Shown here in pieces: positions 30,412 through 41,056 of a stretch of 64,000 nt of DNA (the first letter of the stretch is position 1; every line of letters begins with the position of its first letter). This stretch comes from Hyphomicrobiales bacterium (GTDB lineage: Bacteria; Pseudomonadota; Alphaproteobacteria; Rhizobiales; Rhizobiaceae). Below the pieces are notes generated by a model. That model had not been told where the DNA came from. It was given only the letters and a program-made list of their open reading frames with translations, and did not search any database. Position numbers and translations under genes: made by a program. The stretch covers positions 124,001 through 188,000 of the forward strand of contig UBKJ01000017.1 in the NCBI GenBank assembly GCA_900465915.1, in the 5' to 3' direction.

Positions 30412-30786
30412 TCAGTACCAGCCTACGGCGACCTGCGCCTCTTCCGACATGCGGTCGGCGGTCCAGGGCGGATCGAAGGTCATGGTGACCTCGACGAAGG
30501 ACACGCCTTCCACCGCGCTGACGGCGTTCTGCACCCAGCCCGGCATTTCGCCGGCGACCGGGCAGCCGGGGGCGGTCAGCGTCATCTCGATCTTGACCGT
30601 GCGGTCGTCCTCGATGTCGATCTTGTAGACGAGGCCGAGTTCGTAGATGTCGGCGGGGATTTCCGGGTCATAGACCGTCTTCAGCGCGGCGATGATGTCG
30701 TCCGTCATCCGCAGAAGCTCGTCCTGCGGAATGGCGGAGGCGGAGAAGGCGGGCTTTTCCTGCGTCTTGTCTTCCATGTCGGTCAT
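30412..30786 (-). CDS. sufT: SufT (DUF59/MIP18-type) Fe-S assembly protein
   Basis: 124 residues. The DUF59 domain starts at about residue 30: DDIIAALKTVYDPEIPADIY, then ELGLVYKIDI, the conserved cysteine in LTAPGCPVAGEMP, and the closing MTFDPPWTADRMSEEA. SufT proteins help maturation or delivery of Fe-S clusters. The chosen ATG at 30786 overlaps the sufS stop (ATGA), so translation is coupled. The longer upstream frame lies inside sufS and is not used. Last gene of the operon. Confidence 0.9.
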   Translation of the reverse strand: MTDMEDKTQEKPAFSASAIPQDELLRMTDDIIAALKTVYDPEIPADIYELGLVYKIDIEDDRTVKIEMTLTAPGCPVAGEMPGWVQNAVSAVEGVSFVEVTMTFDPPWTADRMSEEAQVAVGWY

Positions 30787-32027
30787 CCGAAAAACTTCCT
30801 CGCCTTTTCCAGCGCTTCCGCGAGCGCATCCACTTCGGCGCGCGTATTGTACATGGCGAAGGACGCCCGGCATGTAGAGGTGACGCCGAAGCGTTTCAAG
30901 AGCGGCTGCGCGCAATGGGTTCCGGCGCGCACCGCCACCCCTGCCCGGTCGATCACCATCGACACGTCATGGGCGTGGATGCCCTCCAGCGCGAAGGAGA
31001 CGATCGCGCCCTTGCCCGGCGCGTTTCCGAAGATGCGCAGCGAATTGATCGCGCCGAGGCGTTCGTGGGCGTAGTCGCGCAAGTCTTCCTCATGGGCGAG
31101 GATGGCGTGGCGGCCGACCTTCTCCATATATTCGAGCGCGGCTCCGAGCCCGATGGCCTGCACGATGGGCGGCGTGCCGGCCTCGAAGCGGTGCGGCGGA
31201 TGGTTATAGGTGACGTTTTCCTCCGTCACCTCCTCGATCATCTCGCCGCCGCCCTGGAAGGGCCGCATCTTTTCCAGCATTTCCGCGCGGCCGTAGAGCA
31301 CGCCGATGCCGGACGGGCCATAGACCTTGTGGCCGGTGAAGACGTACCAGTCGCAGCCGAGATCCCGCACGTCGACCGGCAGATGCACCGCGCCCTGCGA
31401 ACCGTCGACCAGCACGGGGATGCCCCGCGCATGCGCCAGCTCCACGATCTGCTTGATCGGGGTGACAGTGCCGAGCATGTTCGACATATGGGTGACAGCG
31501 ACGAGCTTGGTGCGGTCGGTCAGGCGCTTCTCGAATTCCTCGATATGGAACGCGCCGTCGTCGTCCACCGGCGTGAAGACCAGCTTCGCGCCCTGTCGCT
31601 CGCGGATGAAATGCCACGGCACGATGTTGGAGTGGTGCTCCATGATCGTGAGCAGGATTTCGTCGCCCTCGCCGATGTTCGGCATGCCGTAGCCATAAGC
31701 GACCGTATTGATCGCCTCGGTGGCGTTCTTGGTGAAGACGATCTCGTCCACCGAGCCGGCGTTGAGGAAGCGGCGCACCGTTTCGCGCGATTTTTCATAG
31801 GCGTCGGTGGCGGCGTTGGAGAGGAAATGCAGGCCGCGATGCACATTGGCGTATTCGTTCGAATAGGCGTGGCTGACGGCGTCGATGACGCTTTGCGGCT
31901 TCTGCGCCGAAGCGCCGTTGTCGAGATAGACGAGCGGCTTGCCATGAACCTGCCGCGACAGGATCGGGAAGTCGCGGCGGATCGCCTCGACGTCGTAAGG
32001 CGCGACGGCCGGATTTATCTGGTCCAT
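30783..32027 (-). CDS. sufS: SufS cysteine desulfurase
   Basis: PLP enzyme that takes sulfur from cysteine for Fe-S cluster assembly. 414 residues from the ATG at 32027 (AAAGGA 6 bp upstream); a first ATG at 32045 is less well placed. PLP lysine is K234 in FTGHKVYGPSG; catalytic persulfide cysteine is C372 in RAGTHCAQPLL, the group-II (SufS) form. Other landmarks: MEHHSNIVPW, VDGSQGAVH and RFEAGTPPI. No SufE gene is near; the sulfur acceptor may be encoded elsewhere. Confidence 0.96.
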   Translation of the reverse strand: MDQINPAVAPYDVEAIRRDFPILSRQVHGKPLVYLDNGASAQKPQSVIDAVSHAYSNEYANVHRGLHFLSNAATDAYEKSRETVRRFLNAGSVDEIVFTKNATEAINTVAYGYGMPNIGEGDEILLTIMEHHSNIVPWHFIRERQGAKLVFTPVDDDGAFHIEEFEKRLTDRTKLVAVTHMSNMLGTVTPIKQIVELAHARGIPVLVDGSQGAVHLPVDVRDLGCDWYVFTGHKVYGPSGIGVLYGRAEMLEKMRPFQGGGEMIEEVTEENVTYNHPPHRFEAGTPPIVQAIGLGAALEYMEKVGRHAILAHEEDLRDYAHERLGAINSLRIFGNAPGKGAIVSFALEGIHAHDVSMVIDRAGVAVRAGTHCAQPLLKRFGVTSTCRASFAMYNTRAEVDALAEALEKARKFFG

Positions 32028-32091
32028 GATCGTTCCTTTCGCCATTGCGGCAGGAAACGGCGGAGCGCATGGACGCTCCGCCCGACTTTAT

Positions 32092-33363
32092 TCAAGCATG
32101 GACGGCGAGCCAGTCGGACAGCACCTTTTCCAGCGCCTCGACCAGATTTTCGTCTTCCAGTTCCTCGATGATCTCGGCGATGAAAGCCTTGATCAGCAGG
32201 CCCCGCGCCTCGTTTTCGGGGATGCCGCGCGCCATCAGGTAGAACAGATAGTCGCGCGAAAGCTCCGCCACCGTCGCGCCATGGCCGCAGGCCACGTCGT
32301 CGGCGAAGATTTCGAGTTCCGGCTTGGCGTCGAACTCCCCCTCGTCCGAGAGAAGCAGCGTGTTGCAGGCCATGCGGGCGTCGGTCTTCTGGGCGATCTG
32401 CGCCACGCGGATCATGCCCTGGAACACGCCCCGCGCGCGGTCCTTGACCACGTTGCGCACGATCTCGATGGAGCGCGTGTTCTCGACCACATGGCCGACC
32501 GTCATGGTGATGTCGGTGTGGCTGTCGTCGGCGAGAAGGTTGAGGCCGCGCAGCTCGAAATCCGAATCCTCGCCATTGACGTTGACGTGGACTTCCTGCC
32601 GCACCAGCTTGCCGCCGGCGTTGACGATATAGAGCGTCAGCTTCGTGCCCTTGCCGATGGTGGCGTTGAACTGGGCGAGCTGGGTGGCGTCGCCGAAATC
32701 GCGCAGGATGATCCAGACGATCTCGGCGTTGTCGCCCACGCTTACATGGCTCACGCAGGTGGAGAAGGCGTCCGCGCCCTCGCCGCCGCTCTGGCGCTCG
32801 ACGATCGCGCCCTTGACGCCCGAACCGATGCGGACGGGAAAGCGCGTATGGCCCTGCCCGCTCTTCTGGATGTTCTGGATCTCCAGCGGCGCTTCAAGCT
32901 CCATCTCGTCCTCGATCGACACCATCCAGCCGTCGCTGGCGTAGGCGGCGTTGATCTGGCCGATCGTGTCGTCGAAGCCGCGCGCGATCAGTTGCGACGC
33001 GAGCGAGCCGTCGGCCAGCGCCTCGCGCACCGGCGTCAGCGTCACGCCCTCGGGCGCGCGGGCGGCCAGCGCCGCGCCGTTCGAGACGGCGACGACCGCC
33101 GAGCCGGCGATCAGCGCGGGCAAGGCCTGCGTTCCGGCGGCCGGGTCGAAGGCGGCGACGCCCTTGAGCAACGTGCGGAAATCGGTGTAGTGCCAGCTTT
33201 CGATGCGGCGCGAGGGCAGCCCGTGCGCCTTGAGCGCTTCGAGCGCCGCGTCGCGCGCGATCACCACCTCGCCGTCGCCGGGCAGGTCGCCCATGCGGTC
33301 GGCGAAGCTGTCGATCAGCACGCTTTCGGCCGGCGTTCGCGGCCTTGTCGTCTGGATGTTCAT
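32092..33363 (-). CDS. sufD: SufD, Fe-S scaffold complex subunit
   Basis: Forms the SufBC2D scaffold with sufB and sufC products. 423 residues. N-terminal helical region with IESWHYTDFRTLLKG, then the right-handed beta-helix core and the conserved C-terminal part: KDRARGVFQGMIRVAQIAQK, NTLLLSDEGEFDAKPELEIF and DDVACGHGATVAEL. The cysteine and histidine in VACGHGA are family-conserved. Sits 64 bp upstream of sufS and 114 bp downstream of sufC, with a palindromic repeat in the latter gap. Confidence 0.95.
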   Translation of the reverse strand: MNIQTTRPRTPAESVLIDSFADRMGDLPGDGEVVIARDAALEALKAHGLPSRRIESWHYTDFRTLLKGVAAFDPAAGTQALPALIAGSAVVAVSNGAALAARAPEGVTLTPVREALADGSLASQLIARGFDDTIGQINAAYASDGWMVSIEDEMELEAPLEIQNIQKSGQGHTRFPVRIGSGVKGAIVERQSGGEGADAFSTCVSHVSVGDNAEIVWIILRDFGDATQLAQFNATIGKGTKLTLYIVNAGGKLVRQEVHVNVNGEDSDFELRGLNLLADDSHTDITMTVGHVVENTRSIEIVRNVVKDRARGVFQGMIRVAQIAQKTDARMACNTLLLSDEGEFDAKPELEIFADDVACGHGATVAELSRDYLFYLMARGIPENEARGLLIKAFIAEIIEELEDENLVEALEKVLSDWLAVHA

Positions 33364-33375
33364 GGAGCATCCTCC

Positions 33376-33477
33376 TTAAAGCATTTCCAGCAAAACTGCG
33401 AAGCGGTTTTGCGTCGGATAATGCGTAAAAACAAAAACTTAGAGCGATTTCAACGTTTCCGTGACAACGGAACCGCT
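33376..33477. repeat. Palindromic intergenic repeat, copy 5, inside the suf operon
   Basis: Inverted orientation relative to copy 1: a GCATTTCCAGCAAAACTGCG / CGGTTTTGCGTCGG palindrome, the linker ATGCGTAAAAACAAAAA (33420-33436) and the AGAGC ... GGAACCGCTCTAA hairpin ending at the sufC stop. In the minus-strand transcript it would form two strong hairpins between sufC and sufD. Confidence 0.8.
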
Positions 33478-34233
33478 CTAAGCCGCCTCGCCGATCACGT
33501 CGGCGTAGCCGTGCTCTTCCAGATGCAGCGCGAGGCTCTTGTCACCCGACTTGATGATGCGGCCCTTGTAGAGCACATGCACCGTGTCCGGCACGATATA
33601 TTCGAGCAGGCGCTGATAGTGGGTGATGACGATCTGGGCGCGCTCCGGCGAACGCAGCGCGTTGACGCCTTCCGAGACGATCTTCATCGCGTCGATGTCG
33701 AGGCCGGAATCGGTCTCGTCCAGCACGCAAAGCTTCGGCTCCAGAAGCTGCATCTGGAGGATTTCGGCGCGCTTCTTCTCGCCGCCGGAAAAGCCGACAT
33801 TGAGCGGGCGCTTCAGCATGTCCATGTCGATATGGAGATGGCCGGCGGCCTCCTTCACGCGCTTGATGAATTCCGGGATCTTCAGCTCCGGCTCGCCGCG
33901 CGCCTTGCGTTGGCTGTTCATGGCGACCTTCAGGAACTCCATCGTGGCGACGCCCGGTATCTCCATCGGATACTGGAAGGCGAGGAAAATGCCCTTGGCG
34001 GCGCGTTCGGCCGGGTCGAGTTCGAGGATCGACTCGCCCTCATAGAGGATGTCGCCCTCGGTCACTTCGTAATCCTCGCGGCCGGCGAGGATATAGGACA
34101 GCGTCGACTTGCCCGAGCCGTTCGGGCCCATGATGGCGGCGACCTCGCCCTTGGCGATGGTCAGGTCCAGACCGCGGATGATCTCGGTGTCGGTGTCGGC
34201 GATCTTCGCGTGGAGGTTCTTGATCTCAAGCAT
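33478..34233 (-). CDS. sufC: SufC, ATPase of the Fe-S scaffold complex
   Basis: ABC-type ATPase driving SufBC2D. 251 residues from the ATG at 34233 (MLEIKNLHAKI); the longer frame upstream lies in sufB and is not used. Walker A GPNGSGKST, Q-loop FQYPMEIPGV, signature FSGGEKKRAEILQMQ, Walker B LCVLDETDSGLDID and switch histidine in VITHYQRLL. The DETDSGLDID form is diagnostic for SufC. 44 bp after sufB. Confidence 0.96.
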   Translation of the reverse strand: MLEIKNLHAKIADTDTEIIRGLDLTIAKGEVAAIMGPNGSGKSTLSYILAGREDYEVTEGDILYEGESILELDPAERAAKGIFLAFQYPMEIPGVATMEFLKVAMNSQRKARGEPELKIPEFIKRVKEAAGHLHIDMDMLKRPLNVGFSGGEKKRAEILQMQLLEPKLCVLDETDSGLDIDAMKIVSEGVNALRSPERAQIVITHYQRLLEYIVPDTVHVLYKGRIIKSGDKSLALHLEEHGYADVIGEAA

Positions 34234-34277
34234 GGTGTAAACCTTGGAATGGGGGAGAAACGAAGGTGGGGCTGCCG

Positions 34278-35801
<1,524 letters not shown>

Positions 35802-35891
35802 TGGCGTTCTCCATCCACGTCGGAGTCAAGGTCCGACAGTTGCAAACGTCAAGGCGTTATGACCGCCTCAATATAGTGTGCGTGGCTACTC

Positions 35892-35908
35892 TTTAAAACC
35901 TCTCTAAA
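35892..35908 (-). promoter_or_regulatory. Candidate Irr-type iron control element (ICE-like) upstream of sufB
   Basis: TTTAAA-ACCTC-TCTAAA, a 17-bp site close to the Irr consensus I recall for rhizobia (TTTAGA-N5-TCTAAA; 11 of 12 arm positions match). It is 91 bp upstream of the sufB ATG in a 146-bp gap. Irr and RirA are the known iron regulators of suf in related bacteria. Confidence 0.45.
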
Positions 35909-35947
35909 GTGAATTTCAAGCCGGCGGGCGAAAATTGCCCCTTTAAT

Positions 35948-37111
35948 TCAAGAATTATTCTTCCGCGCCGCGCGCGCGACGATTGTCCCGAGCGTTTCGA
36001 GAAACCGCGCCACGTCGGCCTCGCCTTGATCGGGGCCGAGCGAGACGCGGATCGCCCCCGGCCCTTCCGCCTTGCCCATCGCCGCCAGAACATGGCTGGG
36101 GCCGACCTTGCCGGACGAACAGGCCGAGCCCGCCGACAGCGCCACGCCGGCGAGGTCGAAGGCGATCTGAACCGTCTCCGCCTTCTGGCCGTCGAGCGAG
36201 AAGAAGGTCGTGTTGGGCAGGCGCGGCGCGGACCGGCCGTGGATAGTTGCGCCGTTGGTGATCTGCGAAATGCCCGCCTCCAGCCGGTCGCGTGAGGCCG
36301 ACGGCCAGCCGCCCGCCTCCATGCGGGCGCGGGCCGCGTCGGCGGCGGCTCCGAAACCGGCGATCAGCGGCAGCGCCTCGGTGCCGGCGCGGTGGCCCTT
36401 TTCCTGCCCGCCGCCGCGCACCAAAGCGCGCGGCATCATCAGGTCGGAGACGGCGATGATCGCGCCGACGCCCTTCGGCCCGCCGATCTTGTGCGAGGAG
36501 ATTATGAGGTAATCACCGCAATTATTTGTAATATCTAATGGAATACGCCCCGCCGCCTGCACGGCGTCGACCACGTATACGCCGCCCGCCGCCTTGACGA
36601 GCGCCGCGATCTCGGCCACGGGCTGGATCACGCCCGTCTCGTTATTGGCGGCCTGCACGGCGACCAGCGGCAGGCCCGACGCCTTGTCGTGGGCCGCGAG
36701 CGCTTCTTGCAACGCGTCGAGTCGAAGCAGGCCGTTTTCGTCAACGGGCAGGACGGTGACGTCTTCGGGCGCGAACTGGCCGCCGGAGAGGATGCAAGGA
36801 TGCTCCGTCGCGCCGACATAGAGACGCGACAGCCGCACCGGCGCGCGGCCCATGGTGTAATGCGGCGTGAGCAGCGTGGAGGCGGCCTCGGTCGCGCCGG
36901 AGGTGAAGACGACATGCTCCGGCTTCGCGTTGACGAGCGCGGCTACGGAGCGCCGCGCCGCCTCGACCAGCGCCCGCGCCGCCCGCCCCTCGCGGTGCAC
37001 GGAGGACGGATTGCCGGTCACGTCCAGCGCCGCGATCATCGCTTCGCGCGCGGCGTCGAGCAGCGGCGCGCTGGCGTTATAGTCGAGATAAAGCCTCTTG
37101 CCGGCGGACAT
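35948..37111 (-). CDS. NifS/IscS-type cysteine desulfurase, first gene of the suf operon
   Basis: 387 residues. Group-I cysteine desulfurase: LYLDYNASAPLLDAAREAM at the start, ATEHPCIL (101-108), PLP lysine K208 in IISSHKIGGPKGVGA, GGGQEKGHRAGTE and the active cysteine C331 in LSAGSACSSGKVGPSH. It differs from SufS (group II) encoded in the same operon, an arrangement common in Hyphomicrobiales. Divergent from the hydrolase gene across a 209-bp region with an inverted repeat. Whether it feeds SufB or another pathway such as thiolation cannot be decided here. Confidence 0.92.
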   Translation of the reverse strand: MSAGKRLYLDYNASAPLLDAAREAMIAALDVTGNPSSVHREGRAARALVEAARRSVAALVNAKPEHVVFTSGATEAASTLLTPHYTMGRAPVRLSRLYVGATEHPCILSGGQFAPEDVTVLPVDENGLLRLDALQEALAAHDKASGLPLVAVQAANNETGVIQPVAEIAALVKAAGGVYVVDAVQAAGRIPLDITNNCGDYLIISSHKIGGPKGVGAIIAVSDLMMPRALVRGGGQEKGHRAGTEALPLIAGFGAAADAARARMEAGGWPSASRDRLEAGISQITNGATIHGRSAPRLPNTTFFSLDGQKAETVQIAFDLAGVALSAGSACSSGKVGPSHVLAAMGKAEGPGAIRVSLGPDQGEADVARFLETLGTIVARAARKNNS

Positions 37112-37207
37112 CCCGCATCCTATCTCCTGTCCCGATCCCGTTTGAACGGCCGGAAGCGCAATTTTCTTGAATTTTCAATCGAGAAAAGCCTATTAAGCCG
37201 CTATGCG

Positions 37208-37227
37208 GACTGATACTGCTTTCAGTC
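37208..37227. promoter_or_regulatory. Inverted repeat in the desulfurase-hydrolase divergent promoter region
   Basis: GACTGA-TACTGCTT-TCAGTC, perfect 6-bp arms, in the middle of the 209-bp divergent spacer. It looks like a dimeric-repressor operator. The inner TGA-N8-TCA is one base short of the RirA IRO pattern TGA-N9-TCA, so the binding protein is uncertain. The decamer TTTTCAATCG occurs on both sides of it in this spacer. Confidence 0.4.
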
Positions 37228-37320
37228 GTTCAAAACTTTTCAATCGGTTCTAGAAGCGGCGCGGGCCTTCGTCAAGCGCGCCGCCCCCGAACCGGCCTGC
37301 CGGTTACGAGCGGAGTACAC

Positions 37321-37995
37321 ATGCCAGAAGTCATTTTCAACGGACCTGCCGGACGCCTCGAAGGCCGCTATCAGCCCTCGAAGGAAAAGAACGCGCCCAT
37401 CGCGCTGATCCTGCATCCGCATCCGCAATTCGGCGGCACGATGAACAACAAGATCGTCTACGATCTGTTCTACATGTTCCAGCAGCGCGGCTTCACCACG
37501 CTGCGCTTCAACTTCCGCGGCATCGGCCGCAGCCAGGGCGAATTCGACCACGGCGCGGGCGAATTGTCGGACGCCGCCAGCGCATTGGATTGGGTGCAGG
37601 CGCTGCATCCCGATTCCAAGACCTGCTGGGTGGCCGGCTATTCCTTCGGCGCGTGGATCGGCATGCAGTTGCTCATGCGCCGGCCGGAGATCGAAGGTTT
37701 CATCTCGGTCGCGCCGCAGCCCAACACCTACGACTTCTCCTTCCTCGCGCCCTGCCCGTCTTCGGGCCTCATCATCCATGGCGACCAGGACAAGGTGGCC
37801 CCGTCCAAGGACGTGCAGTCGCTGGTGGACAAGCTCAAGACCCAGAAGGGCATCACCATCACCCAGAAGACCATTGAGGGAGCCAACCACTTCTTCTCCG
37901 GCTCGGGCGACGAGCTGATCGAGGAATGCTCGGAATATCTGGAGCGCCGCATGGCCGGCGAACTGGTCGAGGCGCGGCCGAAGCGGCTGCGCTGA
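37321..37995 (+). CDS. Alpha/beta hydrolase
   Basis: 224 residues. Start MPEVIFNGPAGRLEGRY; the conserved HPHPQFGGTMNNK block; nucleophile serine S108 in AGYSFGAWIGMQ; acid in IHGDQDKVAP; base histidine in EGANHFFSG. This 'HPHP-GGTM-N' type of short hydrolase is widespread in proteobacteria and has no established substrate. Monocistronic; shares the divergent promoter region with the suf operon and ends at a strong terminator. Confidence 0.9.
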   Translation: MPEVIFNGPAGRLEGRYQPSKEKNAPIALILHPHPQFGGTMNNKIVYDLFYMFQQRGFTTLRFNFRGIGRSQGEFDHGAGELSDAASALDWVQALHPDSKTCWVAGYSFGAWIGMQLLMRRPEIEGFISVAPQPNTYDFSFLAPCPSSGLIIHGDQDKVAPSKDVQSLVDKLKTQKGITITQKTIEGANHFFSGSGDELIEECSEYLERRMAGELVEARPKRLR

Positions 37996-38022
37996 CGTCT
38001 TTCAAGCGACGATCTTCTTCCG

Positions 38023-38050
38023 ATCCGGCGGGCCCTCCCGCCGGATTTTT
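38023..38050. terminator. Terminator between the hydrolase gene and convergent anmK
   Basis: Perfect 10-bp stem ATCCGGCGGG-CCCT-CCCGCCGGAT followed by T5. Confidence 0.9.
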
Positions 38051-38061
38051 CATGCGCGTCG

Positions 38062-39180
38062 CTAGGGGCGGGCCAGAACGCCGCCGGTCACCGGACGGTC
38101 GCAGCCGGTGGTGCCGGGGAAGGTCAGCGGCAGGCCTTCGAGCGAGCGCACCGCGAGATAGGCCCAGGCCTCCGCCTCCATGGCGTCGCCGTCGAGCGCC
38201 AGCGCGTCGGCGTCGAGCACCTTCGCGCCCTGCCCTGCGGCCAGGGCCTCCAGCTCCCGCATGATCGCCGCGTTCCTGCGGCCGCCGCCGCTCACCACAT
38301 AGCTGCGCGGCCGGGCGGGCAGATGGGCGGCGGATTTGAGGATCGAGGCGGCGGCGACATGGGCCAGCGTGCGCGCGCCGTCGGCGAGCGTCATCTCGCC
38401 GACCGTGGGCGGCGCGAAATCGCCGCGGTCGAGCGAGCGGCGCCGGTTGCCGCTGAAGAAGGCGTGGCCGAGATAGCGCGCCGCCACCGCCGCGTCCACG
38501 TTTCCGGCGAGGCCCGCCGCGCCGCCGGCGTCGTAGCCGCCCGCGCCGTGCGCCTCCATCCACTGGTCGATCAGCATGTTGCCGGGGCCGCTGTCGAAGG
38601 CGGCGATGCGGCCCTCGCCGCCGGCGTAGGTCAGGTTGGAGATGCCGCCTATATTGACGAAGACCACCGGCAGGTCGACGCCGTCGAGGCTCTGGGCCAG
38701 CGCCTGGTGATAGGCGGGGATGAGCGGCGCGCCCTGCCCGCCATGGCGCATGTCCTCGGCGCGCATGTCGTAGACGACGGGAATGCCGGTCTCGCGCGCC
38801 AGAAGCGCGCCGTCGCCGATCTGCACCGTCAGCGCCGCATCGGGGCGGTGCAGCACAGTCTGGCCGTGGAAGCCGATCACGTCGATGTCGGCGGGACCGA
38901 GCCTATGCGAGAAGAGGAAGTCCTGCACGGCGACGGCGTGCAGGAGCGTCAAGTCGCGCTCCAGCCGGGCCAGCACGCCGGGGCGCTCGGCGCGGTCGCG
39001 GACCGCGCGCGCGTCGGCCAGCGCCTGCTTGAGCCGGGCGCGGAATCCCTCGCCATAGGCCGTGGCGGCGGAAGGCCCCCGCGCCACGCGGTTTTCGCCG
39101 TCCGTCTCGATCAGCGCCACGTCGATTCCGTCCATCGAAGTGCCGCTCATCAGGCCGATCGCGCGCCGGATTTCGCCCAT
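38062..39180 (-). CDS. anmK: Anhydro-N-acetylmuramic acid kinase
   Basis: Recycles cell-wall sugar: opens and phosphorylates 1,6-anhydro-MurNAc to MurNAc-6-phosphate. 372 residues of normal length. Phosphate-binding start [19 protein letters not shown], then [15 protein letters not shown], the Mg/ATP region [24 protein letters not shown], and the C-terminal [12 protein letters not shown] and [11 protein letters not shown]. Divergent from tyrS. Confidence 0.95.
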   Translation of the reverse strand: MGEIRRAIGLMSGTSMDGIDVALIETDGENRVARGPSAATAYGEGFRARLKQALADARAVRDRAERPGVLARLERDLTLLHAVAVQDFLFSHRLGPADIDVIGFHGQTVLHRPDAALTVQIGDGALLARETGIPVVYDMRAEDMRHGGQGAPLIPAYHQALAQSLDGVDLPVVFVNIGGISNLTYAGGEGRIAAFDSGPGNMLIDQWMEAHGAGGYDAGGAAGLAGNVDAAVAARYLGHAFFSGNRRRSLDRGDFAPPTVGEMTLADGARTLAHVAAASILKSAAHLPARPRSYVVSGGGRRNAAIMRELEALAAGQGAKVLDADALALDGDAMEAEAWAYLAVRSLEGLPLTFPGTTGCDRPVTGGVLARP

Positions 39181-39344
39181 GATTGTTGCTTCCTTGTGAT
39201 TTCGCCGCGAATAGTGTTAAAGGCGAAATAGAGCATTTTCGGCAAGAGCGGAAAACAGATTCCCGCCTGCGAATGCGCGAACGACCAGGAAATGGCGCGG
39301 CGCGTTCAATGGCCTGGGCCGAATAGTTTGAGTCAGGAAAAGGC

Positions 39345-40598
39345 ATGTCCGGTTTCAAGTCCGATTTTCTCCGCACGCTTTCCGAGCGCGGCTTCATTCA
39401 TCAGATTTCCGATGAATCCGGCCTCGACGAGTTGATGGCCAAGGAGACCGTGACCGCCTATATCGGCTTCGATCCCACCGCGCCCAGCCTGCATGTGGGC
39501 AGCCTGATCCAGATCATGATGCTGCACTGGCTGCAAAAGACCGGCCATCGCGCCGTGGCGCTGATGGGCGGCGGCACCGGCATGGTGGGCGACCCGTCCT
39601 TTAAGGACGAGGCGCGCAAGCTGATGACCGAGGAGGTCATCGCCGACAACATCGCCGGCATCAAGCGCGTCTTCGCCAATTACCTGACCTTCGGCGACGG
39701 CCCGGCCGACGCGCTGATGCTCAACAACGCCGAATGGCTGCGCAACATCAATTATCTCGAATTCCTGCGCGACGTGGGCCGGCATTTCTCGGTCAACCGC
39801 ATGCTGTCCTTCGATTCGGTGAAGACGCGGCTGGACCGCGAGCAGTCGCTGTCCTTCCTCGAATTCAACTACATGATCCTGCAGGCCTACGACTTCGTGG
39901 AGCTGAACAGGCGCCACGACCTGCGGCTGCAGATGGGCGGCTCGGACCAGTGGGGCAACATCGTCAACGGCATCGATCTCGGCCACCGCATGGGCACGCC
40001 GCAGCTCTACGCGCTGACCTCGCCGCTGCTCACCACCGCCTCGGGCCAGAAGATGGGCAAGTCGATGAACGGGGCCGTATGGCTCAACGCCGACATGCTG
40101 AGCGCCTACGACTTCTGGCAATATTGGCGCAACACCGAGGACGCCGACGTCGAGCGCTTCCTCAAGCTCTACACCACCATGCCGCTGGACGAGATCGCGC
40201 GGCTGGCCGCGCTCGGCGGAGCCGAGATCAACGAGGCGAAGAAGATTCTCGCCACCGAGGTCACCGCCATGCTGCACGGCCGCGACGCGGCCGAGGAAGC
40301 GGCGGAGACGGCGCGCCAGACCTTCGAGGAAGGCGCCTTGTCGGAGAACCTGCCCACGGTCGGCGTGCACAAGGCGACGCTCAACGGCGGCATCGGTCTG
40401 CTGGCGCTGATGGTGCTGGCCGAGCTTTGCACCACCAACGGCGAGGCCCGCCGCCATGTGGAAGGCGGCGGAGTGCGCGTCAACGACGAGCCGGTCAACG
40501 ATCCGCGCCGCACCATCGACGCCGGCGCGCTCAACGACCAGGGCGTGATCAAGCTGTCGCTGGGCAAGAAGCGCCATGTGCTGATCCGCCCGGCCTGA
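39345..40598 (+). CDS. tyrS: Tyrosyl-tRNA synthetase
   Basis: 417 residues. Class I signatures: HIGH-type motif in [14 protein letters not shown] (43-56), tyrosine-binding [25 protein letters not shown] (198-209) and KMSKS as KMGKS (236-240). C-terminal S4-like RNA-binding domain ([19 protein letters not shown]). Ends at a symmetrical terminator shared with the convergent gene. Confidence 0.97.
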   Translation: MSGFKSDFLRTLSERGFIHQISDESGLDELMAKETVTAYIGFDPTAPSLHVGSLIQIMMLHWLQKTGHRAVALMGGGTGMVGDPSFKDEARKLMTEEVIADNIAGIKRVFANYLTFGDGPADALMLNNAEWLRNINYLEFLRDVGRHFSVNRMLSFDSVKTRLDREQSLSFLEFNYMILQAYDFVELNRRHDLRLQMGGSDQWGNIVNGIDLGHRMGTPQLYALTSPLLTTASGQKMGKSMNGAVWLNADMLSAYDFWQYWRNTEDADVERFLKLYTTMPLDEIARLAALGGAEINEAKKILATEVTAMLHGRDAAEEAAETARQTFEEGALSENLPTVGVHKATLNGGIGLLALMVLAELCTTNGEARRHVEGGGVRVNDEPVNDPRRTIDAGALNDQGVIKLSLGKKRHVLIRPA

Positions 40599-40615
40599 TC
40601 GCCGAGGCAGATGGG

Positions 40616-40640
40616 AAAAGCCGGGCCTAGCCCGGCTTTT
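40616..40640. terminator. Bidirectional terminator between tyrS and the LprI-like gene
   Basis: Perfect 10-bp stem AAAAGCCGGG-CCTAG-CCCGGCTTTT, working on both strands. Confidence 0.9.
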
Positions 40641-40647
40641 TGCGTTT

Positions 40648-41022
40648 CTAGCGGGATTCGTAGTCCTGCAACTGTTTGGTGCGCGCCTCGATGACGGAGG
40701 CGCGGCAGGCGGGATAGGACAGGACCTGCCCCTCGCGGCCCCAGTCGCCATTGGCGTAGAAGTCGCAGGCCTTTTCCTTGTAGGCGTTCCACAGGCGCTG
40801 CTCGGCCAGAAGGTCGGCCTTGGTCTTCTCCTCCGCGCCGCCATAGAGTTTCTTCCACGCCGCGTTCATCGCGGCGTCGGCGCGCTTGATCCAGTCGCCG
40901 CCGCATTGCGCCCAGGCGGCGTTGCTGCCATTCGATGTGTCGATGCAGGCGTCGTAGAGCTTGTCCGCGCGCGCCAGCGAAGCGGGAAGAAGGAAGGCGC
41001 AGGCCAGAAGCAGGCGTTTCAT
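40648..41022 (-). CDS. LprI/DUF1311-family exported protein
   Basis: 124 residues from the ATG at 41022, which has GAGGAG at the right distance. Signal peptide MKRLLLACAFLLPASLARA, then the DUF1311 core: LYDACID, QCGGDWIKRADAAMNAAW, LLAEQRLWNAYKEKACDFY and YPACRASVIEARTKQL. Four cysteines fit the family's two disulfides. Some LprI proteins inhibit lysozyme; that function is only suggested here. It lies 34 bp after the AsmA-like gene on the same strand, so it may be its last cistron. Confidence 0.87.
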   Translation of the reverse strand: MKRLLLACAFLLPASLARADKLYDACIDTSNGSNAAWAQCGGDWIKRADAAMNAAWKKLYGGAEEKTKADLLAEQRLWNAYKEKACDFYANGDWGREGQVLSYPACRASVIEARTKQLQDYESR

Positions 41023-41056
41023 GTGTCGCTCCTCACGTAACCGCCTCATGGCGGAG

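Noticed and set aside
30787..30915. Longer SufT reading starting at 30915
   Set aside because: It lies wholly within the 3' end of sufS, lacks a ribosome site and adds no DUF59 sequence; the ATG overlapping the sufS stop is the natural start.
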